A stretch of DNA of 64,000 nt, from positions 1 to 64,000 of the forward strand of contig VDFB02321300.1 of the NCBI GenBank assembly GCA_007258455.2, in the 5' to 3' direction. This document shows, piece after piece, positions 10,770 through 22,640 of the stretch. Both the position numbers and the translations under genes were made by a program. Numbering within the stretch: the stretch's first letter is position 1; each line of letters opens with the position of its first letter. Source of the stretch: Sequoia sempervirens. Its lineage: Eukaryota > Streptophyta > Pinopsida > Cupressales > Cupressaceae. The notes under the pieces are model-generated. The model was not told where the DNA came from. It saw nothing but the letters and a program-made list of their open reading frames with translations, and made no database searches.

Positions 10770-13322
10770 TGTAATGTCCCGCCATGTAACCCTAGAGAAT
10801 GACGCAAACACAATGAAAGCATAGTAATTTTTTTTTTTTAAATGTAATATTAACATGTAAAGTGAACAACACTAACACATACATCCTCTAAGATACATGA
10901 CAACGCATTACATTTGAATCCCATTATACAAAAGTAAACTAACCATAGCATATAATTATTACTCATTAAATAAATAACATACATTCAAAGCATTTAATTA
11001 ATCTCATAAGATACAAAGTACATTAAGAATCATTTAAAAATTACATTCATTTCATAAAGCGATTACAAAGCTCATTTCCAAAATGAGGAAGTTCATACAT
11101 TAAAGTTACAATTACAATGTTACAAGATTCCTCCTTGAATACAAATGAGTAAAACATATACAAAGTATCCATTTGATACAAAAGAACAACATAAGGAATA
11201 GTACAGAACAACTAGTACACGCGAGCTCTCCAATCAAGAAGATCCTGCCATCATGAACATGAAATGGGAACACAACGGTGTATGGTGCACGTTCCACCCA
11301 ACCAAGTGGTGCCCAAAGGCCCACCCCCTGTGCTAGGAGATAGTAAAAGGGCTCCCTAGACAAAACCTCCAACCTCTAGACGCAGGCAAACTCAAGACTA
11401 AACTACATAAGTACAAAACATAACATGAAGCTTACATTGCTTCCAAAGTAAAAGTATCAAGTACATCAACTGAACAATTAAACTGTTGTCATAGGAGGAG
11501 TGTCATCACAAAGCTGCATGGGTTACCTTGGCGAATCTTCCTAGGCCCTGGCCCCCATCTTGGGTTACCCTGGTAGCCTCTCACGACCCCCGGCCCCACA
11601 TGCAAACCGATGCAGAATCAATTATCTTTCAAAGAGACATGATAATGATATTGCCATTCCAGGCCTTCTCATCTCATCCCAAGTCTAGACAACCCCTTGA
11701 GTCCATGCGCGAGGCACAATTAATAACTTATATGTTTTAAACTACACCTGGATTCACAAGTTTGAGCGTGTCCATTGTCCAACGGAATAGTTGATTGGAA
11801 GATAGTAATGGGGTTTCCTTGTCAAACCACAACCCTAGTCACAATGTGTCATTAGTCCTTATTTGGTATGTTTTGTTGTTATGTTGTCCACGTTTGCCTT
11901 GTCATTTATTTATTTATTTTTCAAGGTTCGTTCTGTGGAAAATTAATGTTAATTAATGCTTTTAATGATTTTTAGTGATTATTTAATTAACTTTAATTAA
12001 TGTTGTTATAAGCTTCTTATTTGATTTAATTAATTAAATTAAATTTATTTTGTAAAGTAATTTAATCCTTGTGATTAAATTTATTTTATAAAGTAATTAA
12101 ATTAATTGGATTAAATTTATTTAGAAATTATTATGTGAATTTGAATTATAAATTCCGTAAAATCTTGTAATTATCAAAAGAGGAAATATCTTGAATTGGT
12201 TAAAAGATATTTTATATTTGACATGTGTGTTAGAAAATTTATTAAACACAGTAGTTGGAAATTTATTCTCGGAGAGAATATTTGCAATAATAACTGAAAG
12301 AGGTAAGAGGTTACTTCACGGGAATTGGTAAGGATACTTTTAGAGGAAGTTGTTAGAAAAAAAAAATTAAAAAGGAAGTTCTCAGGAAGTTTCTGGGGTC
12401 TGGTTTTTGGTTTTCTTCTTCTGGAAAAGTGAATTCTTGGAGAAAGCTTTGACAAACTTGGAATCTACAGGCGAAGTTTTACATCAAACATCACTTCCTC
12501 AAGCTTTCGGATACAAGTTCTTTTAATTATTATTATTATTTTGCAAATTAAAAAGATTGCCTGTAGAAGAAATATTTGTGTAGAAGCTTTAATTTATTTT
12601 ATAGATTTGAAAGCTTTCTGTATTTGAAAAATTGCCATGAATATTTTAGTGCTTCTATAGAAAATTTTATAGTGAAATTAGAGAGCCTATGTAGAAAATT
12701 ATTTTAAAAAAATAAAAAAACCCAGAGGAAAACAATAGAGAAATTTATAAGTCTCTGTAGGAATGGATTCGAAAATCTTGTTAATTGGGAAAAATTTTAT
12801 TTATATTGGAAAGATCTTCCTGTACAAGAATATCATTTAAATTTGTTTTCCCAATTAGTTTTATTTGGCTGGGAAAATTGGAAAACCTATGTGAAATTTT
12901 CTAAATACTTCTCGTAGAAAGTTTTTATGAAAACAATATACCTGATTGGGGCTTTCGTGTTGATTAATATATATATATATATTCTGTATTTATGACATTT
13001 TACCTTGTAGAAATTCTTTTGAAAACAAATTATATTTAAAAATTCGGATTTTATTCCGTACAACGATTTATGTTAATCACAGATTTAAAAAAAAAAACCT
13101 AAAATTTTTATTATGTACATATGGGAGGGAGGCTGTGGCTATTCCCACAGCCGCCACCCCCAAAGGGAGGCGATAGTGGGAGTAGCCCAGCGCTGCCCCC
13201 ACACAGGCTTGCGCCCATGTATGGGAGCTGGCGGTTGTGCGAACAACCAGCCTTTATCCTACATCCGCCAAGTTAAAACCTTTTGATTTCAATTTTGTTT
13301 TATTATGAATTTTTATTAATAA

Positions 13323-13354
<32 letters not shown>

Positions 13355-15057
13355 ATATATTTAAATATATATGTGTTTAGTTTTTTTTTTTTTTGGAAAA
13401 TGGTAAATGGATTTAAATATTTAAATATTATATATATTTAAATGTATTTTTATAAGAAACACGCAAATGCATGATTTAGATAATTTTTAAATGAAATAAC
13501 TTAAAAGAGGAAATCTGATTTCTATTTAGTTGAAAATAGGAAAATTGATTTAAAACAAATAGATTTAATTACTTTATTGTTTGAAAATGATATTGCTTTA
13601 AGTTAGATTAATTTGAGCAATGTAATATTGTATTCTTGAAAATGGAAATTGGATGTAGGAAATCCTAATGTTAGTATTTATTACTTGTCTGAATTGCCTA
13701 TTCAAATTGAAATTTCTTTTGTTCTTGTACATTTGGGAAATTGGATAGTCATTTAGGTAAGTCTTCCGAATGTTATTTTGTGAGGGGGTTGTGATTTGTA
13801 ATTCAGCCCTTATGTTTCCTTAGGTAGTGCACTTGGTATTTCAGTTTAAAACACCCAGTTACTACAAACGGGATGTGTTGCCTTTTTGGATTATGATGGA
13901 TATTTATTATTGGTTTTTGTGCACCATGTTTACCCTTGGGTTTTGGTTTAGATCCTTGTGTTGTCAATAAGGGAGTGGCTTTCCATGGGGGTCGACACAC
14001 AAAGTGGTGCTAGGGTGACTCATATGTGAGTTTAGTTAATCCAGTGAAAATTAAATAAATGTATTAGGGGAAAGGGTAGTTTAAAACATATAAGTTATTA
14101 ATTGTGCCTCACTCATGGACTCAAGGGCTTGTTTAGACTTGGGATGAGACGAGAAGGCCTAGAATGGCAAGATCATTATCTTGTCTCTTTGAAAGATAAT
14201 TGATTCCGCATCGGTTTGCATGTGGGGCCGGGGGTCGTGAGAGGCTACCAGGGTAACCCAAGATGGGGGTCGGGGCCTAGGAAGATTCACCAAGGTAACC
14301 CATACAGCTTTGTGATGACACTCCTTCTATGACAACGGTTTAATTGCTCAATTGATGTACTTGATACTTTTACTATGGAAGCAATGTAACCTTCATGTTA
14401 TGTTTTGTACTTGTGTAGTTTAGTCTTGAGTTTGTCTGTGTCTAGAGGTTGTAGGTTTTGTCTAGGGAGCCCTTTTACTATCTCCTAGCACGGGGGATGG
14501 GTCTTCGGGTTCCACTTGGTTGGGTGGAATGTGCACCATACACTGTTGGGTTCCCATTTCATGTTCGTGATGGCGGGATCTTCCTGATTGGAGAGCTCGC
14601 ATATACTAGTTGTTTTGTTCTATTCCTTATGTTGTTCTTTTGTATTAAATGGATACTTTGTATATGTTTTACTCCTCATTTGTATTCGAGGAGGAATCTT
14701 GTAACATTGTAATTGTAACTTTAATGTATGAACTTCCTCATTTTGGAAATGAGCTTTGTAATTGCTTTATGAAATGAATGTAATCTTTAAATGATTCTTA
14801 ATGTACTTTGTATCTTATGAGATGAATTAAATGCTTTGGATGTATGTTATTTATTTCATGAGTAATAATTATATGCTATGGTTAGTTTACTTTTGTATAA
14901 TGGGATTTGAATGTAATGCATTGTCATGTATCTTAGAGGATGTATGCGTTAGTGTTGTTCACTATACATGTTAATATTACATTTTAAAAAAAATAAAAAT
15001 TGCTACGCTTCCATTGTGTTTGCGTCGTTCTCTAGGGTTACGTGGCAGGGCATTACA
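10770..15057. mobile_element. Foldback LTR-type element with ~980-bp inverted arms
   Basis: A 4,288-bp insertion. The left arm (10770-11745) and right arm (14076-15057) are inverted repeats of each other, roughly nine bases in ten identical by eye over their whole length. The outer ends read TGTAATGTCCCGCC and, in reverse, TGTAATGCCCTGCC: TG..CA ends as in LTRs. The insertion is flanked by a perfect 5-bp duplication, GTTAA (10765-10769 and 15058-15062), as left by retroviral-type integrase. The right arm plus loop, read in reverse, is collinear with the element starting at 21619, so that is the native order and the left arm looks like an inverted copy of the native start. Near-identical ORFs in the arms (11112-11372 minus, 14458-14712 plus) are two views of one non-coding sequence. 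Confidence 0.85.
11746..14075. other. Single-copy loop of the foldback element
   Basis: AT-rich sequence between the two inverted arms with no supported gene. It contains (TA)n runs near 12967-12980 and 13323-13342 and a GC-rich island at 13130-13262 with GGGAGGCGATAGTGGGAG and CAGCGCTGCCCCC. The part beside the right arm (13980-14075) has a relative beside the homologous segment at 22520-22620, so the loop belongs to the LTR body rather than to a cargo gene. Confidence 0.6.
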
Positions 15058-15062
15058 GTTAA
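15058..15062. repeat. Target-site duplication, right (GTTAA)
   Basis: GTTAA immediately right of the CA end at 15057, matching 10765-10769. Confidence 0.8.
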
Positions 15063-16516
15063 AACATATGTGATATAGGTTAAATGGATAGGTTAGAAAC
15101 TTTCCACAAGTTCTAAATTAAATAATAGATCAAGTCATGAAGCTTGGCATGAAACGATTAAGGTCCTTTTGGATGTGAGGATTATATTTGTTACTTTATA
15201 ATTGCATTCATAGTACTTCAAATTTTTAATAATAAAATGAAGGATATATAGATTAAAAGAAATGGGGTTCATTGATCCATGGAGCAACCGATCCAAATGT
15301 TAGTTTAGGTCAACCTTCAAATATAGAAAAAAACCTTGTATGTCACATTGTTGTTGGTTACACAAGATATACTCTAGGAAAACCCATAATCCAAAAGTAT
15401 TCACACTCGATGTATTATTCAACAAGGAGTTACATTACAATACACTTATAGAGTCTCCATGAATATTCCTAAAACATCAAGCTCTTCTAATGCATCTTCC
15501 ATGTGTCCAAGCATGCACTCACAGATTCCATGACATGCTTCACATATGTACTCAACAAGAGAGCTCAATAAAATGACATGCTCAAACCAGCCAACAAGCC
15601 AACCAACCAACCTTAATTAACCACTAAACATGTGTTTGTTTTATAAAATCAAGTTCACACAAAATAACCAAGTGGTACGGTGAAACCATGTGCCTCAAAA
15701 CCATGAGTACACAAAATTTTGATCCCAACATTTATTTTACGAATACTAAGTTTGTCAATATTAAATATTTTTCTCATGTGCAACCCACACATAAAATATC
15801 TAATCAATATTACATACAACTTTACAAATGAACTCAAATAAATATGTAATATAATTAAACATAACTCCTAAAAATACACCAAAAATAAATATTTATTTTA
15901 CATAATTAAAATAATTAAAAAAAAAAAGTGTAGAATGTTCACCTTTTTCCTAGCAACTAAAATAAATTATTGGATTTATTGATAATTTTGTGGGCATTGT
16001 GTTCCAAAGTTTTTAAGAACATTGAAGTAATAGCATGCTTTCTTCGTAGGCTTATGATGCTGAATGAGAAATGTTTTAGTCTAGTGCCATCTTTTCTTGT
16101 CATTTCAATTTGAATCAAATGTTTTACTTGGTTATCCATATCTTAAAAAAAAATCTATGCATATATTTGTTTGTTAATTGAAGTACCTTTGCAATTATAT
16201 ATGGACAATACTAGTTTATCCAAAATTGTTACTATGCATATGTTTGTTCGTTAATTGAAGCACCTTTGCAATCATATATGGGGACTACTAGTTCATCCAA
16301 AAAAATTTGGATGGGAAAAGCTACTCTCCAACTACATTTGAGACATATGAAGACAAAAATATCATATCGTGGTAGTGTTGAATAAATAAAAACTATATAA
16401 TAACATGCCTATTCAGTTCGGGTACAAATTTTTATTGCATAGGTTAACAACACTTTGTATGGTAATAGTGGTTTCTTGTAATTAATTATACTTCCTAACA
16501 TTTATTCTATGTACAG
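15063..16516 (+). other. Probable intron sequence with a 75-bp tandem repeat
   Basis: No coding sequence seen. It ends at a 3' splice site (TTCTATGTACAG) abutting the kinase exon. At about 16156-16310 a unit of about 75 bp is repeated twice; it begins CTATGCATAT.TTTGTT, includes TTAATTGAAG.ACCTTTGC and ends in a CTAGTT.ATCCAAAA-type run. The upstream exon expected for this gene was not found anywhere in 1-16516. Confidence 0.5.
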
Positions 16517-16657
16517 GCAAGCTTGGCCGTGAGACAATTAATGCGCGGGTTGCTGCATAGAGATCCTGCAAATAGACTAGGCTCAAGTAAGGGTGCAAGT
16601 GAAATCAAGGAACATCCTTACTTTCGTGGAATCCATTGGGCCCTCATCCGGTGCATG
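16517..16657 (+). CDS. Phototropin-like kinase, penultimate exon
   Basis: A 141-nt exon of 47 codons, phase 0 at both ends, bounded by an AG acceptor (TTCTATGTACAG) and a GT donor (ATG|GTATTT). It encodes the end of a protein-kinase C-lobe: ASLAVRQLMRGLLHRDPANR, then LGS, EIKEHPYF and WALIRCM. LLHRDPxxRLGSxxGAxEIKxHPFFxGxxWxLIR is characteristic of plant AGC-VIII kinases and closest to phototropins, the blue-light receptors that drive phototropism, chloroplast movement and stomatal opening at the plasma membrane. The reading frame is intact. The preceding part (LOV domains, kinase N-lobe and activation loop) must lie upstream. Other AGC-VIII kinases are possible from this exon alone, but the tail exon at 38791 favours phototropin. 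Confidence 0.85.
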
Positions 16658-16841
16658 GTATTTTACTAGAGTAGTTCATCAACAACTTTTATTAATTTAT
16701 ATTATTTCAATGCAAAATTTTATATGAATACTTTTATGCAAGCCCCATATATATATATATATACATTATTGGACACCACCCTAAAATTTATAAAACCAAG
16801 ACTAAGCCAAACATCAAGGGAAATTTTCCTTTCGAACTCAG

Positions 16842-17160
16842 TGTCATGTCCCCAAATTGGAACACTAAAATATAAAAATAATCAAACATTGAAATACAAA
16901 TAAATAAATAAAATAAATAACAAGACAACATATCAAAAATGTAAAGAGGAATATTAGCAATTTCATTATAATTATAACTAGCAATCGCACCTTGGTGTGC
17001 AATGGGTACGCCGAAGAGGCGTGAAAGGTAAATGTGGGAAATATTTGATCTTTATTTTGTATATATTTGTGTAGTACATGAGGTCAAGTGGTGGGAAGGT
17101 GTAAATGGAGAAGGGACACCTTCAAATAATCTATGCATCCACTTATAGGGATCCAAACAC
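16842..17160 (+). mobile_element. LTR-like left end, partial
   Basis: Begins TGTCATGTCCCCAAATTGG, almost the same terminus as the solo LTR at 32025 (TGTCATGTCCCCAAATC), then turns AT-rich. Homology fades within a few tens of bases, and neither a right end nor a duplication of the flanking CTCAG was found. Extent is approximate. Confidence 0.35.
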
Positions 17161-17219
17161 GATTGAAACAAAACCTTTGAATCGGGAAGAAAATTAGGCT
17201 TCATTACCAACAAGCTCAT

Positions 17220-17520
17220 GTTATGTTTGGAATAGGGGGGATGGGGGGGTGAGGGCGGTAAATAGAAAGAAAAATATAGATATATAGATCAAGAGAGATG
17301 GATTGAATAAGAGAGAGAGGTAGATATAATAAGATATAGATAGAGAGGGTGATGGAGAGATAGGGAGATAAGATAGAGTGGGCAAAAGTGAGAGAGAAAG
17401 GTGACAAAGACAAGTAATAGAGAGAGAGGCATGAAGGGAGGGAGAGAGAGGTAGAGAGATAGAGATAGAGATAGAGATAGAGGAGAATGGGGATAGATGG
17501 AGAGAAAAATGGACAGACTT
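17220..17520. repeat. GATA/GAGA purine-rich low-complexity tract
   Basis: About 300 bp of GATAGAGA-type purine-rich repeats on the + strand. Three overlapping minus-strand ORFs rich in Ser, Leu and Tyr are artefacts of this composition. Confidence 0.85.
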
Positions 17521-18684
17521 TGGAGGTAAAAACAAACAAAGAAAATGGCGAACAAAAAATGAACAAAGATGAAATGCCCTATTTAGCTCTCTCCCAACAA
17601 TCTTCGAACTTGGATCTCATTAATATCAATTTATAAATATCATCATATAGAATTTTGTAATACCATGAATATGTAACTATAGTGTAATATAATATGTGAA
17701 TTTTTTGAAATATAAAAATGTTTTTTCTTTTTTGTCTAACAACAATCAGTGAACCTCATTGTGTGAGTTTCTCAAATGGCATGCGTATGTGTCATTTACA
17801 ACATAAACAGGATTGCAATTTGTTTTACTTCTTCATATATAAATTGTAAGAGTTTATTTCTAATTAAAACCAAATATATTGAAATAAGATTAGATTAAAA
17901 AATATTCGTAAATTCACAAATCTATTAACTATCTTACTAGAGAAAGGGATGTGAAGCAACATTAGAAATATCTAATTATAAATGATACAAAATCTACATG
18001 CACTTCTATATGTAATTAATCGCAAACCATTGACCTAACATTGGGAAGAGAAAATACAACTAATCTAAAAATATATACTTTACAAGATGACCTCTCATTT
18101 CTTGCTAGTCAAACATTTTTTCATTTACTTTAAGTGTTCCTCACCTTTTATCTTTGTATAGAATTAAGAAGGGTTGCTTAGCATTTTCACATTAAATGTT
18201 GGGGTTCTAAATTGTTGAGATGGATAAAAAAAATTGTAGCAATGATTTAGATTTTATTAATGCCTTTGATATTTATCAATCATTATATTGGATTCATGAA
18301 GATCTATCGTTTTATCTTTTAAAATCAATAGACCCATTTGTTTTATGCCATGTTTCCTGATAGGGATTGCCAAAGGATCAAAGTCTTTTATTGATGTAGT
18401 TCTTATATTTAATAACCGTGAATTGAGTTTATGGATGAGGTGGATTTAGGGTTAATGTTTTTTTAATTTTCAACCCTACTTAATGCATATTATATAAGTA
18501 TACTATCATAAAATATGCATATTATCATAAAGCGGGTTGTATATAAGTAGTGTCTGCATTGCAATAAATAAAAATAAATTTTAGAAACCAAAAATAAAAC
18601 CTTGTTCCTTTTTTATTATAGAAGGTCTGACATTGCGCACATTATTATAGTGCAAGTTCATTTTCCAGATCGTTTCATTTAACA
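17521..18684. other. AT-rich intron sequence, nothing identified
   Basis: No ORF, repeat family or RNA gene is supported. The next recognisable sequence is the end of the PPR pseudogene at 18685. Confidence 0.5.
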
Positions 18685-20285
18685 TCACCAATAATCTCCA
18701 CAAGAACATTGTCCCTGTTTAAAATGATGGAAAGAGTTTGCATCTCTAGCAACAATTTCTCTTGCAACTATCTTGGAGATAAATTTTGTTGCAGTGTGGC
18801 AATCAGCACATACTCAAAGTTTCTTAACAACTCTAATAATTATTCGAGGGATGTTGTTTAACAAACCAAATGCGATTGCCAACTTTTCACTATGGTGGCA
18901 GAGAAAAAATATTTTTCCTCCTCTTCTACAGCATTAAGTAAATGCCTTGAATCTGAAAATAACCCTGCCGCCCTCATCTCCCAAGTCCAATTTCTCCATC
19001 TTTGCATAGATCTACTGTATTTGTGGATGTGATCTGTCTCCTACATGAAAAACATGTACCATTTTATGGCCTTCAATGATAAAGTGTAGAGTGTCTTCAA
19101 GATAGTCAACCCGGACAAGAAGATCAACCATACAAACATAATGATTAGATGTAATGCAATAAGGGTTACTCATATGATTGAAGTATGTACAGACCTTATC
19201 AACTAAACCTGCATAACTGCATACATATATCATATGAAGTATGTACAGCCCTTATCAACAAAACCTGCATGGCTGCATGCATATAGAACACAAGCAAATC
19301 TTACAATGCCAAGATATGTTCTTGAGTGCTTCATCAATTCAAAGATTTTGAGAGCCTCCTTGAAAAATCCATGTTGTGCATATCTTGCAATCATTGCATT
19401 CCATGAGATGACATATGATAAAATTCCTCTATTCTTTATGCTTTGATGCATGCACATATCCTGTTCCAATGCTCCTATTTTGGCAGGCACAGAGAATGCC
19501 AGAAGTTGTGGAGTCTAGCTTTAGACCTACCAATTCCATTTGCTTGAAAGTTTCTAAGGCTTTTAAAAAACAACCATTTTGTGCATATCCTGCAATCATT
19601 GCATTCCGTGAGATAACCTCTCTTTAAAGTATTCTGTCAAACAGTTCACGTGCCTTTTCTATGCTTCCACATTTTGCATACATGTCTAGCAGAGCATTCC
19701 AACTACAATATATGAAAAAAATCCTCCTTCCACGATGCTTTGATGGATGTCCATACCCTGTTCCAAAGTTCCCATTTTGGCACAGGCAGGGAGGATACTG
19801 GCAAAGGTCGTGGATTTGGCTTTACACCTGCCAATTGCATTTGCTTGGAAGTTTCTAAAGCCTTCTCAACAAATCCATTTTGTATATATCCTGCAATCAT
19901 TGCAGTCCATGAGATGACATGTTTTTTAGGTATTCTGTCAAACAGTTCGCGTGCCTAGTTAATGCTTCCACCTTTTTGCATGCACGTCTATTAGGGAAGT
20001 TGCAACTATAATATCTGACATAGTTCTTCTATCCTCTATGCTTCGATGGATGTCCATACCCTGTTCCAAAGCTGCCATTTTGGCATGGGCAGGGACGATG
20101 CTAGCAAAGGTTGCAAAAGTTGCCTTTAAATCTGACAATTGCATTTGCTTGGAAATTAGCCTACAGGTCTACCAGGGCAGTTGCAACTACAATATCAGAC
20201 AAAATTCCTCTATGCTTTGATGGATGTCCATACCCTGTTCCAAAACCCCCATTTTTGCGCAGGCAGGGAGAACGGTATCAAAGGT
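18685..20285 (-). pseudogene. PPR protein, PLS-DYW class, decayed
   Basis: Remnant of a plant organellar RNA-editing type PPR protein. Read on the minus strand, repeated motifs of the type FASILPACAKMGTLEQGMDI appear near 20270, 20060 and 19780, then WNAMIARYAQHGFFKEAL (19.4 kb), CSHAGFVDKG, HYVCMVDLL and GHKMVHVFHVGDRSHP (the E region). A DYW domain follows with [27 protein letters not shown] and the terminal CSCGDYW followed by TGA at 18685. The HxE and CxxCH zinc-binding signatures of the deaminase-like domain are visible. Many frameshifts and stops separate the pieces; the stop just before VCADCH would be CGA to TGA. At about 20285 it is fused to a receptor-kinase fragment, so the N-terminus is missing. 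Antisense within the kinase intron. Confidence 0.85.
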
Positions 20286-20899
20286 TGTGGAGTCTAAGCC
20301 TTATCTCTTCTAGCGCGGAGAATCCAAGTAATTTAAGCAGATTCTGGTGAGACACCATTGATAAGCTCTATTTCTGTGACAAATTCTTCGCTACTGATAA
20401 ATTTGGTATGGAATTTTGACGGATTTCTGTTTGGCCATTTCCTCAGAAAAGCTGGGCTGCCTATGCTTGCGAAGAGCAAAGAAAGCAGCCACCATTAGAA
20501 AAACTACTCCACCAGTAATTCCAACTATTATGCTTGCAATCTTCGCTTTGGGTTCTCCATTTCCCTGTGTTCGTTGGTGCGAAGATTTAAAGGAAAGTCT
20601 TACAATTCAACCATGAAACAATGGAATGGAATTAAACCTACTGAGCTTTCAGATTTAGAAATTAAATTACCGGGTATGTCATTGACAGAAACGAAAGAGT
20701 AATTGGGGTATCTTAAATAGAAACCCACTACGAGCACTTGGCCTTCGAGAAACGGAAGGCAGTCTTCTATCCCTTCTTGGGCTTTTTGTAGACATTTTTG
20801 GCAACCTAGGGTTGAAAAAGATATCCAACATTCAGTTAGTGTATATGTTGGATGAAGACGATTCCACCGTCCACTAACTGCAAGCCATTTCAGCGTCAT
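20286..20899 (-). pseudogene. Cysteine-rich receptor-like kinase (CRK) fragment
   Basis: Three recognisable parts in order on the minus strand. First, a Gnk2/DUF26 extracellular segment (20690-20899) with CQKCLQKAQEGIEDC and GFYLRYPNYSF. Second, after a plausible 72-bp GT-AG intron (20599-20670), a transmembrane helix IASIIVGITGGVVFLMVAAF followed by basic residues (ALRKHR), near 20440-20560. Third, after a deletion, a piece of kinase N-lobe with EEFVTEIELINGVS and, one frame over, HQNLLKLLGFSALEE, resembling the alpha-C helix and beta-4 strand. The glycine loop and VAVK lysine are absent, and the exon junction is out of frame by one as I read it. CRKs are plasma-membrane receptors linked to stress signalling. 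This copy is truncated and runs directly into the PPR pseudogene. Confidence 0.75.
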
Positions 20900-21618
20900 C
20901 CACCAACCAACAAATGAAAAGCAATGAAAATTGAATGGTCCAAACGACTTGAATCATCTTGCATACCATTTAGAAGAGTCTGTGCCGTAGATGTGTGAAG
21001 TTAGCCGGTTAACTTCGTGAAACGGAGATAATCTGCAGTTACATATTTTTTATTTTGTTTTTGACGAGGGTCTCCCAGTTTGCAGAAACGGTGATCTTTG
21101 TTTTTGACGAGGGACTCCCGAAAGCTGCAGTTTACATGCAGAAACTCTGATATTTTTTTTTGACAAGGGACTCCCGAAAGCTGCAGTTTACATATGTTTG
21201 TTTTGTTTTTTACGATGTCTAGTTTGCATATTCCGACTTGCGTAACAGTGGAGCAACTGCAGTGGACTTTACATTTCGCTTTGTTTTTGACGAAGGCCTC
21301 AAATGGTGATCTACGGCTGCAATTTAACAGATTGTCAACCAGGCCCTCTCGGTGCTTTTCAACCGCTGACTGAGAAATTGAGCTCTGAAATCTCAAATAG
21401 GGACACGCCTTCGGCATAATTATCATAAGATAATATTATAATTATAATAATCGAATATAACAATATAAATTCAACAATACAAACTTAACAATTTGATTAT
21501 TATTATAATATAAAATATTCATATAAACTAGTATAGAAAATAAATATAATAAAATAAGAAAACACAAAATATATTAATATAAATAAATAATATATACATA
21601 TATATATTACATGGCTGG
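20900..21618. other. Short tandem repeats and AT-rich sequence
   Basis: At 21061, 21104, 21160 and less perfectly 21283 a unit starting TTGACGAGGG(A/T)CTCCC recurs; two copies continue into GAAAGCTGCAGTTTACAT. A minus-strand ORF (21001-21426) reads through these repeats and shows no recognisable domain. 21427-21618 is AT-rich. Confidence 0.55.
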
Positions 21619-22640
21619 TGTAACGCCCCGCCAAGGATTCCATTAAAACAAAGTATAAAGTAGCAAATTAACCGAATAATTTTTTTTTTGAAAAGTCATA
21701 TGTTTACACATTTGTTTTAAGGATTCCAAGATGACATCATTTAAACATTACAAATGAGAACATCACATCCAAACATAAAACATAAGTACAAATTAAATTC
21801 ATGAATGATCCAATTTTCAAAACCTTTATACAATTAGGTTACACATATCCAGATTACATCAAGTGAGATTTTAATAAATCTCAATACATCATAATAATGG
21901 TACAATATGTACTCTCATACATGAGGTAAATATACAAAGAGGATAATGATCTCATCATATCATACATGCATATCTTCGAACACGTTCAACGTCCACTATC
22001 ACGTACAATGAAGTTCAGGAATATGCTACAAGTATAGTATCATCTGTAAGAGGACCCAATGGTGAATTTATAGCATGGTTTCCTCCCAACCGCGTGGTAC
22101 CCAAAGGTCCACTCCCTTCGTGCTAGGAGATAATGACAAGTCCACAAAACAATCAAAAAGACAACAAAGAATAGACATTACATAACATGGCTGACAAACA
22201 CATAACAACATAATAGAATCTAAATTACAAGATCACAAGTAAACTCCCAAAGACAACAACAGTAACAAGGGTGACTCTACATAAGAGACCACAAACATGC
22301 TTCAGGATAGAGTGTCATCACATAGCTATTCTAGGTTACCCTGGTAATCTCTACCAATTCCCAGCCCCTAGACAAATTCATGTGGTGTCGAATTACCTTT
22401 TAGGAAGACAAGGTAGATGACAAGCCATTCCAGGCCTTCTCAACCTTCCCTTAATCTAAACGAGCATTAAAGCACTAGGTGAGGCATACATATTATCTGA
22501 ATTAATGTTAAACACTACCCCACCCCTAATACATTAATTAAGTTTTCACTGGATTATAAAAACCCACGATAGGTTACCCTGGCAACCACTTAGGGTTCCG
22601 ACCCCTATCATAAGCCTCTTCCTATAAACATGACGTAACA
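21619..22640 (+). mobile_element. LTR relative of the 10.77-kb foldback element
   Basis: Starts TGTAACGCCCCGCC and follows the same course as the arms of the 10770-15057 element: a CAACCGCGTGGTACCCAAAGG segment, GTGCTAGGAGATA, the TAGGTTACCCTGGTAA block, a GCCATTCCAGGCCTTCTCA block and CTAATACATTAATT. It continues past the arm boundary into loop-like sequence (CACTGGATTATAAAA..., 22540-22620), showing which order is native. The right end was not located; no second copy of the flanking GCTGG next to a CA end was found. Sequence from 22640 to 24270 is probably more of the same LTR but cannot be confirmed by eye. Confidence 0.65.

Noticed and set aside
11112..11372. 86-codon ORF with a near-identical copy at 14458-14712
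   Set aside because: Both are the same non-coding sequence in the two inverted arms of the foldback element; duplication of the DNA explains the similarity.
10770..15057. Reading this element as a Mutator or hAT DNA transposon because of its long inverted repeats
   Set aside because: The target duplication is 5 bp, the ends are TG..CA, there is no transposase, and the related copy at 21619 has LTR-like non-inverted order.
1..16516. Upstream exons of the phototropin-like kinase
   Set aside because: I looked for the conserved kinase motifs (DLKPEN, DFDLS, WWALGILLYEML) in this stretch and found none; they probably lie before the window.
17216..17566. Three overlapping minus-strand ORFs rich in Ser/Leu/Tyr, looking like membrane proteins
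   Set aside because: They are translations of a GATA/GAGA purine-rich low-complexity tract in all three frames.
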